Source: an uncultured Collinsella sp.
GTDB lineage: Bacteria > Actinomycetota > Coriobacteriia > Coriobacteriales > Coriobacteriaceae
Assembly (NCBI GenBank): GCA_902496775.1
Contig: CABVCF010000097.1
Span: forward strand, 1 to 6,271
DNA: 6,271 nt
Reading direction: 5' to 3'
Notes under the pieces: model-generated
The model's database searches: none
What the model saw: only the letters and a program-made list of their open reading frames with translations
What the model was told of the DNA's origin: nothing
Shown here: positions 6,199 through 6,271 of the stretch, piece by piece
Layout of the letters: every line of letters starts with the position of its first letter
How positions within the stretch are numbered: the stretch's first letter is position 1
Position numbers and translations under genes: made by a program

Positions 6199-6271
6199 AT
6201 GTCCAAACCCTACGGTAAGCCCGATCGTATTGTCGTCGCCCTTGGCGGCAACGCCCTCGGCAACAACCCCG
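6199..6271 (+). CDS. arcC: Carbamate kinase, N-terminal fragment cut by the window edge
   Basis: Only the first 24 codons are present, but IVVALGGNALG (residues 11-21) is the typical N-terminal phosphate-binding strand and glycine-rich loop of carbamate kinases of the amino-acid kinase superfamily. The enzyme transfers phosphate from carbamoyl phosphate to ADP, the ATP-yielding step of the pathway. It starts 10 bp after arcB behind a consensus ribosome site. The truncation is due to the window edge, not a mutation; the rest of the gene cannot be judged. Confidence 0.9.
   Translation, partial: MSKPYGKPDRIVVALGGNALGNNP

Overview
This window is an arginine deiminase (ADI) fermentation locus, cut at its right edge inside the carbamate kinase gene. 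The plus strand reads arcD-arcA-arcB-arcC(partial), the same order as the classical arcDABC operon, but the transporter is of the YfcC/DcuC-superfamily type seen in streptococci. A second, diverged arginine deiminase gene (arcA1) leaves the same 296-bp intergenic region on the minus strand. It is followed, with an 8-nt overlap, by a gene for a helix-turn-helix regulator whose S24/LexA-like C-terminal domain has lost its catalytic residues.

Layout: 1-153 is non-coding, with a plus-strand terminator for a gene outside the window and a cluster of short inverted and direct repeats. 154-810 (minus) is the regulator. 803-2050 (minus) is arcA1. 2051-2346 is the divergent control region, AT-rich in the middle, with two 17-bp operator-like elements exactly 30 bp apart. 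2347-3783 is arcD, 3848-5095 arcA2, 5181-6188 arcB, and 6199 to the edge is the start of arcC. A strong GC-rich hairpin sits between arcA2 and arcB. No terminator is visible between arcD and arcC, so these genes probably form one transcript.

How the genes work together: ArcD exchanges external arginine for internal ornithine; ArcA hydrolyses arginine to citrulline and ammonia; ArcB splits citrulline with phosphate into ornithine and carbamoyl phosphate; ArcC uses carbamoyl phosphate to make ATP, releasing ammonia and CO2. The second deiminase and the linked regulator are the less ordinary part of the locus. They suggest a locally controlled branch that shares its promoter region with the main operon (inference).

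Organism: estimated GC of about 55% from sampled lines, strong AAGGAGG-type ribosome binding sites, and a catabolic arc operon with a YfcC-type ArcD fit an anaerobic, arginine-fermenting gut or oral Gram-positive. A member of the Coriobacteriia is my best guess, but the window holds no taxonomic marker and this is a low-confidence inference.
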